Shown: positions 1-8,696, numbered from the stretch's first letter. The stretch is DNA of 64,000 nucleotides from Labilithrix sp. (GCA_019637155.1 JAHBWE010000027.1:49324-113323), one strand, 5' to 3'. Notes: generated by a model not told the origin, from the sequence alone. Translations and numbers: made by a program.

Positions 1-246
1 ATCAAGAAGGGGTACCGTCGAGAGACACGCGTGAAGATCCATGCCGTCCTCGACTTCCGCAACGCGCCGGCGCTCGGCAGCACCATGACCGGGATGCCGG
101 GCATGACGACGCCCGGCGCCGCGATGCCGGGCATGACCGGCGCGATGCCGGGCATGACCGGCGCGACCACGAACCCAGCCGACGCCCTCGCGGCGGCCAA
201 CATGCCGAGCACGGGCGGCCAGGTCCTCTATTACAAGGTGGAGTAA
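1..246 (+). CDS. gspK: GspK C-terminus (5' end outside the window)
   Basis: The frame is open from base 1, so this is the 3' end of a gene starting upstream of the window. A short strand (IHAVLDF) and an end in VLYYKVE, directly before gspL, gspM and gspN, fit the C-terminus of GspK, the large minor pseudopilin at the tip of the type II secretion pseudopilus. Between them lies a Met/Gly/Pro-rich insert with three MPGM motifs, which is not typical of the family. Only 3 bases separate the stop from the gspL start. The identity rests mainly on gene order; another pseudopilin such as GspJ is less likely. Confidence 0.6.
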   Translation: MKKGYRRETRVKIHAVLDFRNAPALGSTMTGMPGMTTPGAAMPGMTGAMPGMTGATTNPADALAAANMPSTGGQVLYYKVE

Positions 247-249
247 TTC

Positions 250-1782
250 GTGAGCACGTTTCTCGGAGTCGACATCGGAACGACCGCGGTCAAAGTCGCC
301 GCGATCCGGACGGCGTACCGCAAGGTGCAGCTGATCGGGCTCGCGAACGTCGAGATCGCGCAGGCGGGAGGCGTCAACGAGGCGATCGGGATGGCGGTGC
401 GCTCGCTGATGGGCGAGTCGAAGCACCTCGGCGACGCGATCGCGATCGCGCTCCCGGGCGCGCGCGCGACGGTGAAGATGGTCGGCCTCCCCGCGAGCGC
501 GCAGAAGCAGATCGGCGAGGTCCTCCCGTTCGAGCTCGAGGCGTCGCTCCCGTTCGACCTCGCGGAGGCGGTGTTCGACTACCGCGTCCTCCCCGGGATG
601 CGCGAGAAGAAGGGAGAGGAGCTCTCCGTCCTCGTCGGGGTCGCGAAGACGGCCGACGTCGTCACGCGGATCGACCTCCTCAAGAACGCGATCGGGGTGG
701 AGCCGGAGCGCGTCGGCGTGGGGGCGTTTCCGATCGCCAACCTGCTGCCGCACGTCTCGATCCTCGGCGAAGGCGTCTGCGCGATCGTCGACCTCGGCAC
801 CGTGTCGAGCGATCTCATCATCCTCGCGAACGGCGAGCCGGTCTTCGCGCGCACGATCGGGATGGGGACGAAGGGGCTGCCCGGCACCGCCGCGAAGCTC
901 GCGCGCGAGCTGCGCACGACCATCGCCTCGCACCGCGCGCAGGGCGGGGAGGCCCCCTCGCGGCTCTACCTCTGCGGCGGCGGCGCGTACGTGTCCGGCG
1001 CGGAGGCGTTCCTCTCCAGCGCGCTCGAGATCACGGTGGAGCGCCTCCCGCCGCCGATGATCGAGGCGCCGGCGATGCGGCCCGAGCAAGGCGCGACGAT
1101 CGCGCGCTTCGCGATGGCGATCGGCCTCGCGCTCGGACTGCAGTCGAAGGCGATCGGGTTCAACCTCCGCAAGGGCCCGCTCGCGTTCGAGCGCGGGCTG
1201 TCGTGGATCAAGGAGCGCGTGCCGCTCCTCGCGGGCCTCGCCGCCGTCATCCTCGTGAGCTTCCTGTTCTCCGCCTGGGCGCAGCTCTACGCGAAGTCGA
1301 AGGAGCGCGCCGTCCTCGAGGCCGCGCTCGCGACGGTGACGAAGGAGGTCCTCGGCGAGGAGACGTCGGACGCGACGCGCGCGAAGGAGCTCCTCGCGTC
1401 GCAGACGGCGATCAACGACGAAGACCCGCTCCCGCACGCGGACGCCTGGGACGTGATGCTGAAGCTCTCGGAGCACATCCCGAAGGAGATCACGAGCGAC
1501 ATCGAGGAGCTCGATCTCCAGAAGAACCACGTCGTCGTCCACGGCGTGGTCGGCACCGTCGCCGACGCGGAGACGATCCGGACGAACCTGAAGTCGGAGC
1601 GTTGCTTCACGGAGCCCAAGATCACGCGCACCGATCAGGCGGTCGGCGCGGAGAACCGGAAGAAATACGTGCTCGAGTTCGATCTGAGGTGCCCCGAAGA
1701 CCAGAAGGGCGGAGAGAAGAAGAAGCCCGGCTCGGCCGGCGCGAGCGCCTCGGCGAGCGCGGCCCCCGCGGGAGGGAAGTGA
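250..1782 (+). CDS. gspL: Type II secretion inner-membrane protein GspL (PilM-like actin fold)
   Basis: This 510-residue protein starts with the actin-like nucleotide motif GVDIGTTAVKVAAI (about residues 6-19), as in PilM and the cytoplasmic domain of GspL. A single membrane segment follows at about residues 324-346, then a periplasmic region with a ferredoxin-like fold and an Ala/Ser/Gly-rich tail. In the T2SS, GspL joins the GspE ATPase to GspM and the pseudopilus assembly platform. The start is GTG with a GGAG ribosome-binding sequence just upstream, inside the end of gspK. A PilM-like amino half fused to a GspL-like carboxy half is common in deltaproteobacterial T2SS loci. One base separates it from gspM. 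Confidence 0.85.
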   Translation: MSTFLGVDIGTTAVKVAAIRTAYRKVQLIGLANVEIAQAGGVNEAIGMAVRSLMGESKHLGDAIAIALPGARATVKMVGLPASAQKQIGEVLPFELEASLPFDLAEAVFDYRVLPGMREKKGEELSVLVGVAKTADVVTRIDLLKNAIGVEPERVGVGAFPIANLLPHVSILGEGVCAIVDLGTVSSDLIILANGEPVFARTIGMGTKGLPGTAAKLARELRTTIASHRAQGGEAPSRLYLCGGGAYVSGAEAFLSSALEITVERLPPPMIEAPAMRPEQGATIARFAMAIGLALGLQSKAIGFNLRKGPLAFERGLSWIKERVPLLAGLAAVILVSFLFSAWAQLYAKSKERAVLEAALATVTKEVLGEETSDATRAKELLASQTAINDEDPLPHADAWDVMLKLSEHIPKEITSDIEELDLQKNHVVVHGVVGTVADAETIRTNLKSERCFTEPKITRTDQAVGAENRKKYVLEFDLRCPEDQKGGEKKKPGSAGASASASAAPAGGK

Positions 1783-1783
1783 G

Positions 1784-2377
1784 ATGGCGATCTCGATCTT
1801 CGAACGTTGGGGTCTCAATCCGCGCGAGCAGCGCATGGCGACGGCGGCGGTCTTCGTCTTCGCGGGCGTGCTCGTCTTGGCGATCCCGGTCGGCCTCTCC
1901 ATGCTCGTGTCGAGCCGCACGCAGCAGAACGAGGAGCTGAAGGAGGCCCTCAACTCCGTCAACCAGGCGCGCGGCAAGATCAGGGAGCGCCAGGACCGGA
2001 AGGCCTCGATCGCGAGCCGCTACGCGAAGAAGACGCCCGCGCTCGGCGGCTTCATCGAGCAGGCCGCGGCGACGTCGAAGGTGCAGATCGGCGACTCGGT
2101 CGATCGCCCCGACGTGAACCACGGGAAACAATACGTGGAGCGCCACACGGTGGTGCACCTCAAGAACTCGGGCCTCGGCCCGGTCGTGAAGTTCCTCGAG
2201 ACCCTCGAGAAGAGCGAGTATCCGATCTCGGTGACGCGCCTCAACATTCGCAAGCGGTCGGGCGATCCCGACTCGTATGGTCCGATCGAGGTCGGCGTCT
2301 CGGCGTACGATCGCAACGCGCCGGCGACCCCCGCGACGCCGGCCGCGCCGGCGAGCGCCGCGCCCCCGACGAAGTGA
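1784..2377 (+). CDS. gspM: Type II secretion protein GspM
   Basis: This 197-residue bitopic protein has a short cytoplasmic start, one membrane segment at about residues 17-40, a coiled-coil-like stretch to about 85, and a small periplasmic ferredoxin-like domain. It ends in an Ala/Pro/Thr-rich tail (ATPATPAAPASAAPP). GspM partners GspL in the inner-membrane platform of the type II secretion system. It follows gspL after one base and precedes gspN by 10 bases, so the genes are almost certainly co-transcribed. The sequence of GspM is poorly conserved; the call rests on length, topology and position. Confidence 0.8.
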   Translation: MAISIFERWGLNPREQRMATAAVFVFAGVLVLAIPVGLSMLVSSRTQQNEELKEALNSVNQARGKIRERQDRKASIASRYAKKTPALGGFIEQAAATSKVQIGDSVDRPDVNHGKQYVERHTVVHLKNSGLGPVVKFLETLEKSEYPISVTRLNIRKRSGDPDSYGPIEVGVSAYDRNAPATPATPAAPASAAPPTK

Positions 2378-2387
2378 CGAGGAAGCG

Positions 2388-3461
2388 ATGGAGAACACCC
2401 AACAGCCGACCGCGACACCGCAAGTCTCGAGCGGTCCCTCGTTCCCCGATCGGATGAAGGTCCTCGCGCGCCGCATCGCGCCGAAGCTGGGGTACCCCGC
2501 CTTCTACCTGTTCTGTCTCCTCATCTTCATCTCGTGGACGTTCCCGTACGAGAAGCTGAAGGACCGCATCGTCACGCAGTTCAACGCGCAGCAGTCGAAG
2601 AGCAGGAACCCGCAGGAGCTCCAGATCGACGAGCTCGACTCGTCGTTCGTCACCGGCGTGAAGGCGAAGGGCGTCCGCCTCATCTCCCCCCCCGCCGAGG
2701 CGGGCAAGGCGCCGAGCGTGCTGACGATCGACGAGGCCCGCGCGCGCATCTCGCTCCTCGGTCTCCTCGTCGGCAACAAGAGCGTGAGCTTCAAGGTCGA
2801 GGCGTTCGACGGCATCATCAAGGGCGCCTTCGACGACAGCGGCAAGACGCGCGAGATCGAGATGAGCTTCGACGGCGTCGACGTCGGTCGCGTCGACCTC
2901 GTCGCCGCGAACGTCGGGTTTCCGATCGACGGCAAGCTGTTCGGCGCGATCAAGCTCACGATGCCGGAGGGGAAGGCCTCGAAGGCGAACGGCACGATCG
3001 AGCTCGAGATCCGCGACGCGAACGCGGGCAACACGAAGGAGCTGACGCTCAAGACGCCGCTCGGCCCGTTCACGCTCCCGCGCCTCAAGATCGGCAACTT
3101 CATGATCAACGGCGAGGCGAAGGACGGCGTCCTCAAGATCACGAAGATCTCCGCGAGCGGCGGCGACGTCGACGTCGCGGGCGACGGCAAGATCCAGCTC
3201 CGCGAGGTCGCGAACGACGCGCACCTCGACGTGAACCTGAAGTTCAAGATCAACGACGCGTACCGGAACAAGAACGACAAGACGAAGCTCCTCTTCGGCT
3301 CGCCCGGCTCGAAGGAGAAGCCGATGCTCGAGATGGACCCGAAGATGGGGAAGGCGAAGGGCGCCGACGGCTTCTACGTCCTCCGCGTCGGCGGCACCCT
3401 CGGCAAACCCGACGTCCGCGCCGGCACCCCCGCCAGCGGCCCCGCGAGCGAACCCAAATGA
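2388..3461 (+). CDS. gspN: Type II secretion protein GspN
   Basis: The product is 357 residues. After about 30 residues there is one membrane segment (FYLFCLLIFISWTFPY) and then a long beta-rich, AsmA-like periplasmic domain with recurring short strands such as SVSFKVEAFDGIIKGAF. This matches the deltaproteobacterial GspN type, which closes T2SS operons. The ATG at 2388 is chosen because GAGGAAGCG precedes it at good spacing; the frame stays open upstream to 2277 but gives only Arg-rich shadow sequence. A repeat-filled gap follows, so the operon probably ends here. Confidence 0.8.
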   Translation: MENTQQPTATPQVSSGPSFPDRMKVLARRIAPKLGYPAFYLFCLLIFISWTFPYEKLKDRIVTQFNAQQSKSRNPQELQIDELDSSFVTGVKAKGVRLISPPAEAGKAPSVLTIDEARARISLLGLLVGNKSVSFKVEAFDGIIKGAFDDSGKTREIEMSFDGVDVGRVDLVAANVGFPIDGKLFGAIKLTMPEGKASKANGTIELEIRDANAGNTKELTLKTPLGPFTLPRLKIGNFMINGEAKDGVLKITKISASGGDVDVAGDGKIQLREVANDAHLDVNLKFKINDAYRNKNDKTKLLFGSPGSKEKPMLEMDPKMGKAKGADGFYVLRVGGTLGKPDVRAGTPASGPASEPK

Positions 3462-3473
3462 TCAAGGAACACG

Positions 3474-3580
3474 CCTGGGCCCCAGAAGCTGCTGCGGCAA
3501 CGCCCCCGCGAACGCGCCTGGGCAAGGGCGCCCCAGCAGCAGCTGCGGCAACGCCCCCGCGAGCGCCCGGGGCCCCAGAA
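3474..3580. repeat. 51-bp direct repeat pair behind gspN
   Basis: A unit containing GCTGCGGCAACGCCCCCGCGA occurs twice, at 3491 and 3542, with matching flanks (CCAGAAGC and CCAGCAGC). No start codon with a ribosome-binding site or plausible protein is seen here. The block adjoins a family A hairpin element and fills most of the gap between gspN and the BtpA-family gene. Confidence 0.7.
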
Positions 3581-3599
3581 GCGGCCGCTCCAGCGGGCG

Positions 3600-3673
3600 C
3601 GAAGCGCCCCGAGCGCGCAGCGCGAGGGCCGTGTCTGGGGTGGGGGTGTCGGGGGCGAAGCCCCCGACGTTGA
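3600..3673 (-). repeat. Family A hairpin repeat, intergenic copy
   Basis: The reverse complement matches 47127-47203 at nearly every position. Its core is a perfect hairpin at 3648-3668: arms GTCGGGGGC and GCCCCCGAC around a GAA loop, followed on the plus strand by GTTGA. It lies 10 bases before the BtpA-family start and could act as a terminator for gspN or as an RNA structure in the next transcript. There is no U-tract, so a simple intrinsic terminator is uncertain. Confidence 0.75.
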
Positions 3674-3682
3674 CAGACCACC

Positions 3683-4462
3683 ATGCTCGTTGGTGTCATT
3701 CATCTTCCGCCGCTTCCCGGTAGTCCGCGGTCTGTGCTCGCCGCCGCCGACTGCGCGCGGTCTGCTGCTGGCGACGCCGCGTCTCTCGCGCAGGCGGGCT
3801 ACGACGCGATCATCGTCGAGAACTTCGGCGACGCGCCGTTCTTCGCCGGCCGCGTTCCGCCGGTCACGATCGCGGCGATGACGGCGTGTGCGCTCGCGGT
3901 GCGCGCGGCGGCGCCGGACACGAAGCTCGGCATCAACGTCCTCCGCAACGACGCGGAGTCGGCGCTCGCGATCGCGGTCGCGACGGGCGCCTCGTTCATT
4001 CGCGTGAACGTCCACACCGGCGCGCGCGTCACGGATCAGGGCGTCATCGAGGGCGACGCGGCGTCGACGCTCCGGCTGCGCCGCGCGCTCGGCGCCGAGG
4101 TCGACGTCTGGGCCGACGTCGACGTGAAGCACTCCGCGCCGCTCGGCCCGCCGCGTCCCATCGCGCAGGAGGTCGAGGACACGACGAAGCGCGCGCTCGC
4201 CGCCGCCGTGCTCGTGACGGGGGAGGGGACCGGCAAGGGCGTCGACGTCGAGAAGCTCGCGGAGGTGAAGAAGGCCGCCGGCGCCGCACCCGTCTACGTC
4301 GCGAGCGGCGCGACGATCGAGACGTTGCCGCTCCTCGGAGCCCACGCAAACGGCGTCATCGTCGGCAGCGCCCTCCGCCCCGGCGGCATCCCAGGCGGCC
4401 CGATCGACATCGCCCTCGCGAAGTCCTTCGCCGACGCGTACAGGCGCGCGTTCGCGCGCTAG
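3683..4462 (+). CDS. BtpA/SgcQ family TIM-barrel protein
   Basis: The 259-residue product begins LVGVIHLPPLPGSP, the signature opening of the BtpA family, and runs through repeated beta/alpha units with GINVLRNDAESAL, IRVNVHTGA and a C-terminal ASGATIETLPLL...GVIVGSALRPGG phosphate-binding-like region. Family members include BtpA, needed for photosystem I stability in cyanobacteria, and SgcQ of an Escherichia coli sugar-phosphate cluster; the reaction is not established. It stands alone on the plus strand, between a hairpin repeat and a gene remnant. No strong ribosome-binding site is visible before the ATG. Confidence 0.8.
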   Translation: MLVGVIHLPPLPGSPRSVLAAADCARSAAGDAASLAQAGYDAIIVENFGDAPFFAGRVPPVTIAAMTACALAVRAAAPDTKLGINVLRNDAESALAIAVATGASFIRVNVHTGARVTDQGVIEGDAASTLRLRRALGAEVDVWADVDVKHSAPLGPPRPIAQEVEDTTKRALAAAVLVTGEGTGKGVDVEKLAEVKKAAGAAPVYVASGATIETLPLLGAHANGVIVGSALRPGGIPGGPIDIALAKSFADAYRRAFAR

Positions 4463-4528
4463 TTGTTGCTTCCTCAACGTCGGGAGCTTCGCCCACGGAA
4501 TGGCCTGGCCCGGGGATTTGCCCGGCTG

Positions 4529-4640
4529 GCCGAGGTCTTCGTCTGGGACTCGTACTCCTGCAACAACAGCTCCGACTATCGGCTCGTCGCGGAGTTCAAG
4601 ACGCCACGGGCCGCCGAGGCCCGCCGCGTCGCGCGCGCCC
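4529..4640 (+). pseudogene. Probable remnant of a small protein gene
   Basis: One frame reads EVFVWDSYSCNNSSDYRLVA and then EFKTPRAAEARRVA. The Asn/Ser/Tyr/Cys content is unlike the Arg/Ala-rich shadow frames of this genome and looks like the start of a real folded protein. No good start codon lies just upstream, and the frame then runs into the 3' end of the convergent gene at 4647 without any recognisable continuation. I read it as a truncated gene. A degenerate family A-like sequence (TCAACGTCGGGAGCTTCGCCC) precedes it at about 4473. Confidence 0.35.
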
Positions 4641-4646
4641 CTGACG

Positions 4647-5654
4647 TCAAAACCTACCCGCGAGGCCTGCGTAGCTTGGGCCGAGGACGGCGCGGACGTC
4701 GACGGGGCGGAAGGCGGCGGGGGGAGGGGGCGCCTCCTCCTTCTTCTCCTTGCCGCTGAGGACGAGGCCGACGACGCCGACGCCTGCGCCGACCGCGCCG
4801 GCGATGAACGCGACGGTGGAGATGTTGCCGAGCGTGGTCGCCGAGTCGATGTCGCCCTGCGAGCCGGCGGGGCAGCGATCGTTCGGGCAGCGATCCTTGA
4901 GGTCGCTCGTCTTCGACATGCTCATCAGACCCGTCACCGCGCCGACGCCGATGCCGACCGCGGCGAGGCCGAAGCCGCCGTACATCATGAGCTTCGGTGC
5001 GCCGAGGCCGCTCTTCGGCGGGGGCGGCGGCGGCGGGGGCGGCGCCGAGGGCTGGTCCTTGAGGTCGACGTCGACCGTCTTGGCCTCCTTCTCGGCGACG
5101 GTGACGTCGACCGTCTTCTCGAGCGTGCCCGACTTCACGGTGATCTTGTGCGCGCCCGGGTTCACCTTGCGCGGGCTCGTGGCCTCCTCCGGCGGGACCG
5201 GCTCGCCGTCGATCGTGATCGTCGCCGGCTGGCCGGCCTCGAGGTTGGCCGGCACCACCACGACGGTGGGGATGCGCTGCGCGAGCTCCGTCGCCATCGT
5301 CTCGGCCGCCTTGCGGGCGGCGGTGAAGGGCGCCGGCTCGCCGGGCTTCTTCTCCATCTTCGCGATGCGCTGGAGCGTCGCGTCGGCCTCGATCAGCTTG
5401 CCGAGCGCGACCTGCGTGCGCGCGACCTCGATCGCGGTCGACGGCACGTTCATGATGTCGTCGCCCCGCTCGTACGCCGCGAGCGCGCCGACGAGGTCGC
5501 CGCCGTCGCGCTTCTTGTCGCCCTCGTCCATGGCGTTGCGCGCCTGCTCCCTCTGCTGCGGAGTGGGCGAAACAGCCTGCGCGTGAGCGACGGAAGGGAA
5601 CGTAAGGACCGCGGCCGCGAGGAACGCGGCGGCCGTCAACGACGTGGTGCGCAT
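4647..5654 (-). CDS. TPR/PEGA-like envelope protein with two C-terminal membrane segments
   Basis: This 335-residue protein has a signal peptide (cleavage near AHAQA, about residue 25), a TPR-like helical stretch (about 30-110), a PEGA-like beta domain (TITIDGEPVPP...NPGAHKITV, about 140-195), a run of ten prolines, and two hydrophobic segments (about 222-245 and 270-300). These flank a loop with two Cys (RCPNDRC). The same architecture and loop recur in 13917-14909. The start codon directly abuts the stop of the kinase gene upstream, so the two are translated together; the kinase may signal through or modify this protein. No enzymatic motif is visible. Confidence 0.7.
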   Translation of the reverse strand: MRTTSLTAAAFLAAAVLTFPSVAHAQAVSPTPQQREQARNAMDEGDKKRDGGDLVGALAAYERGDDIMNVPSTAIEVARTQVALGKLIEADATLQRIAKMEKKPGEPAPFTAARKAAETMATELAQRIPTVVVVPANLEAGQPATITIDGEPVPPEEATSPRKVNPGAHKITVKSGTLEKTVDVTVAEKEAKTVDVDLKDQPSAPPPPPPPPPKSGLGAPKLMMYGGFGLAAVGIGVGAVTGLMSMSKTSDLKDRCPNDRCPAGSQGDIDSATTLGNISTVAFIAGAVGAGVGVVGLVLSGKEKKEEAPPPPAAFRPVDVRAVLGPSYAGLAGRF

Positions 5655-7391
5655 CTAGAAGCCTCGATCGACCTTCTTCGTACCAGTCTTTCCGGTCCCT
5701 GTCCCAGCAGGCGTCCATTTGTGACCGGAGGCGGTCGTCGGGGTCTTCGGCGGCACGACGGGGGCGGCGCTCGCGGCGCTCGGCGGTGGGGTCGGATCGG
5801 GCGCCGGGTCCGGCGTCGGATCGGGCGCGGAGGGCGGCGTCGGATCCGGAGCCGGCTCGACCGGCGCTGGCTCGGGGGGCGCCGCGATCGTGCTCGCGGG
5901 CTCGGGCGGGTCGGGGAGCGTCGTCTCCGCGGGCGGCGGCTCGTTCACGCGCGCGGCCGCCTTCGGATCCGGATCCGAACGGCGCATCACCGCGGAGCTG
6001 ATGATGAGGATCACGCCGACGAGCGCCGCCGCGCCGAACACGCCGAGCGTGGCCGCGCCGATGTAGCGGCGCCGGCGCGCGGCGAGGACCGGGTCGACCT
6101 GCGACACCGGCGGGTACTCCATGTTCGCGGAGCCGAGCGTCGAGTTGCTCGTCGCGCTCGGGCTCTCGCCGAGGCCGTGCTGCGCGTAGTCCGCGGCGGG
6201 GCTCGGACGTACCGGGCCCGTCATGTCGATCTGGCGCTGGCTGCTCGGCGTCGACGGGACCTCGTGCGGGGTCACCGACGGCATGCTCGGCGTGCTCGGC
6301 AGGTTCACCGGCGGCTGGATGAGCGGGATCGTGCCCTGCGACGGCGGGCCGACCGCGATGTTCGGCGCCGACGCCGGCTGGTTCGTCCCGCCCGAGTCGC
6401 GCTTCTTCGCTTGCTCGAGCGCGGTGTCGACCGCGCGGCGGCGCGCGGCCTTGCGCTCGGCGAGGAGCTGACCCGTGTATTGTGCAACTTGCGCCGCGCC
6501 GGTGGGCTCGTTGATCGTGACGAGCGCGGCCTCGAGCGCCTGCGACAGCTCGAGCGCGGACGCGAAGCGGTTGGTCGCGTCGTGCGCGAGCGCCTTGTCG
6601 ACGATCGCGCAGATCGCGGGGTGGAACTTCTCCTTGTCGAGCGGCGGCGGCGGCTGGCCGCTCGTCAGCTTGTGCAGCGTCGCGACCTCGTTCACGCCGT
6701 CGTAGGGCGGATCGCCGGTGAAGGCCTCGTAGAGCATCGCGCCGATCGCCCAGACGTCGGCGCGATGGTCGATCTTTCCGCCGACCGCCTGCTCCGGCGC
6801 CATGTAGCGGATCTTGCCCTTGAGCTGACCCGCGCTCGTCTCTTGCGAGATGCGGTCGCGCGCCTTCGCGACGCCGAAATCGATGATCGACGTCGTGCCG
6901 TTGTTGCCGACGAGGATGTTCTGGGGAGAGACGTCACGATGCACGACGCCGAGCAGCGTGCCGTCGCGGTCCTTGAGCTCGTGCGCGGCGTGGAGGCCCG
7001 CCGCCGCGTCGGCGCAGATGCGGAGCGCGACGCCGGCGGGGACCTTCTCTTTGCGCTGCTCCGCCGCGCGCAGGATCTTCGAGAGCGAGTCGCCGTCGAC
7101 CCACTCCATGACGATGAAGTAGTTCCCTTGCTCTTCGCCGACGTCGAGGATGCGCGCGACGTTCGCGTGCTCGATCTTCGAAGCGATGCGCGCCTCGTCG
7201 AGGAACATCTCCTGGAAGCGCGGGTCCTGCGAGTACTGCGGCAGGATCATCTTCACGACGACCATGCGCTCGAAGCCGAGCCGTCCGCCGAAGCGCGCGA
7301 GCCACACCGAGGCCATGCCGCCATACGCGAGCGGGCACAACAGCTCGTAACGGTCGAGGCGATACCCCGGTTGGAGCGTGGAGGGATCCAT
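5655..7391 (-). CDS. Membrane-anchored Ser/Thr protein kinase
   Basis: A Hanks-type kinase of 578 residues. The catalytic domain covers about 10-285: glycine loop LAYGGMASVW, ATP-binding Lys47, HRDVSPQN catalytic loop (Asp153; the usual Lys of HRDxK is Ser, a common myxobacterial variant), DFG at 171-173 and YMAPEQ. A Pro/Gln-rich linker leads to one membrane segment (about 443-469) and an extracytoplasmic tail with PDPTP-type repeats. It is followed without a gap by a TPR/PEGA protein, the likely partner. It should be active. The ATG at 7391 places the kinase domain near the N-terminus as expected. Confidence 0.9.
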   Translation of the reverse strand: MDPSTLQPGYRLDRYELLCPLAYGGMASVWLARFGGRLGFERMVVVKMILPQYSQDPRFQEMFLDEARIASKIEHANVARILDVGEEQGNYFIVMEWVDGDSLSKILRAAEQRKEKVPAGVALRICADAAAGLHAAHELKDRDGTLLGVVHRDVSPQNILVGNNGTTSIIDFGVAKARDRISQETSAGQLKGKIRYMAPEQAVGGKIDHRADVWAIGAMLYEAFTGDPPYDGVNEVATLHKLTSGQPPPPLDKEKFHPAICAIVDKALAHDATNRFASALELSQALEAALVTINEPTGAAQVAQYTGQLLAERKAARRRAVDTALEQAKKRDSGGTNQPASAPNIAVGPPSQGTIPLIQPPVNLPSTPSMPSVTPHEVPSTPSSQRQIDMTGPVRPSPAADYAQHGLGESPSATSNSTLGSANMEYPPVSQVDPVLAARRRRYIGAATLGVFGAAALVGVILIISSAVMRRSDPDPKAAARVNEPPPAETTLPDPPEPASTIAAPPEPAPVEPAPDPTPPSAPDPTPDPAPDPTPPPSAASAAPVVPPKTPTTASGHKWTPAGTGTGKTGTKKVDRGF

Positions 7392-7472
7392 GACTCCTTC
7401 GAGGTCAGTATCGCCTGATCTTTCTCGTCACGCGAGAAGATCGTGAGCAATGTTGAGAAGGTGCGATGACGG

Positions 7473-8657
7473 CTACCGAGACCGCAGGATGTCGTTCTTC
7501 TTCTCTTCCGACATGCTGGCGCGGCGCTCGCGGAGGCGCGCGAGGAGGGCCTCGCGATCGGCGACGCGCGTGACCGCCGTGTCTTCCTTGGGCTGCTTCG
7601 CCTCTCTCGGCGCCTCTTCTTGTTGCGCTTGTTGCGCGGAGGGGATGGGCGGGGCCGCGACGGTGGTGGTCGCATGGACGTTCATGGACGCCGAGGCAGG
7701 TGGCTCTTCCACCAGCATCGCGCGCTTGCCGGGGCGCGTCTTCGCTTCGTCCGGGATCCGAACCGGCTCCGCTTCGGCCTCGGGATCCGGCGGCTTGCTC
7801 GTGGGCCGATCGCTCTTGCGCGCGTCGACCGGCGGTGGCGGCGGCGTGCCTTGCGTGAGGATCGACGCGAGCATGGGGTCGGGCGCGATCGTCGCGTTCG
7901 GGTTCGGCGGCGCGGACGGCACGCCCGACGGGAGGCTCGAAGGCGGCGCCATCGGCGCGAACGACGGCATCGCGACGAGCGGGCTCGGCGGCAACGACGG
8001 ATCCGGCGGCGGCGCCGACGTCGCCGGGAGCGGCGGCGGCTTCGCGGTCGCGGCCGACGGCGGGTTCGACGAGGGCGCGCCGTTCACCGCGGGCGCCGAC
8101 GCGTCGTCGGGCTCGAGCTCCGAGCTCGAGAGCTCCACCGACGAAGGCGGCGGCGCCGAGATGGGCTCCGGCGTCGGCGGCGGCGCGACAGGCTCCACCG
8201 AGATGGGCTCCGGCGTCGGCGGCGGTGAGGGCGCCACGATCGGCTCCGGCGTCGGCGGTGGTGAGGGCGCCACGATCGGCTCCGGCGTCGGCGGCGCCGC
8301 GGGCACGGGCTGCGGGGGCATCGAGCCGGAAAGGCGCGCTTCGCGGATCGCGGCGGCGCGATCGACGAGCGCCTTCGACTTCGGATCGAGGCGCGTGAAG
8401 CGCAGCGCGAGGCCGGGCTGTCCGCGGAACGCGCTCTCCTTGTGCTGGAGCACGCGCCCCTCGCCGCGCAGCACGACCGCGCCGCTCTGGAGCGTGACCT
8501 CGAAGCGGAGGATGACGCCCTGCGGGCGCGGCTGCGCGCCGATGAGGATGACGCTCGTCTTCCCGACCGTCTCGAGCTCGCTCTCGAGGAACTCCTCCTC
8601 CGAATCGTACGGACGCACGATGCGGACGGCGACCGGCGGGCGCGCGTTTTCGGCCAC
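7473..8657 (-). CDS. PilZ-like N-terminal domain protein with long Pro-rich region
   Basis: The first ~115 of 394 residues resemble the myxobacterial PilZ-type domain: VILIGAQPRPQG, LRFEVTLQSGAVVLRGEGRV, and GLALRFTRLDPKSKALVD. The usual RxxxR and D/NxSxxG c-di-GMP motifs are not obvious, so nucleotide binding is doubtful. The rest is low complexity, with PTPEPI(V/S)AP(S)PP units encoded by a near-exact 36-bp tandem DNA repeat around 8218-8290, and a charged C-terminus (LLARLRERRASMSEEKK). It diverges from purD with 39 bases between starts and lies 81 bases upstream of the kinase at 5655-7391. Its role may be as a scaffold; function unknown. Confidence 0.6.
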   Translation of the reverse strand: MAENARPPVAVRIVRPYDSEEEFLESELETVGKTSVILIGAQPRPQGVILRFEVTLQSGAVVLRGEGRVLQHKESAFRGQPGLALRFTRLDPKSKALVDRAAAIREARLSGSMPPQPVPAAPPTPEPIVAPSPPPTPEPIVAPSPPPTPEPISVEPVAPPPTPEPISAPPPSSVELSSSELEPDDASAPAVNGAPSSNPPSAATAKPPPLPATSAPPPDPSLPPSPLVAMPSFAPMAPPSSLPSGVPSAPPNPNATIAPDPMLASILTQGTPPPPPVDARKSDRPTSKPPDPEAEAEPVRIPDEAKTRPGKRAMLVEEPPASASMNVHATTTVAAPPIPSAQQAQQEEAPREAKQPKEDTAVTRVADREALLARLRERRASMSEEKKNDILRSR

Positions 8658-8696
8658 GGGTTCATCCTAACATCCATGCGTGGTACGTCCGCTTTC

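Noticed and set aside
3670..3675. TTGACA as a -35 box for the BtpA-family gene
   Set aside because: It lies only 8 bases before the start codon and is the tail of the family A repeat, so it cannot serve as that gene's promoter.
4500..7418. Open frame of 972 codons on the plus strand opposite the kinase and PEGA genes
   Set aside because: Arg/Ala/Glu-rich shadow frame produced by high GC; the minus strand carries recognisable kinase motifs in the same DNA.
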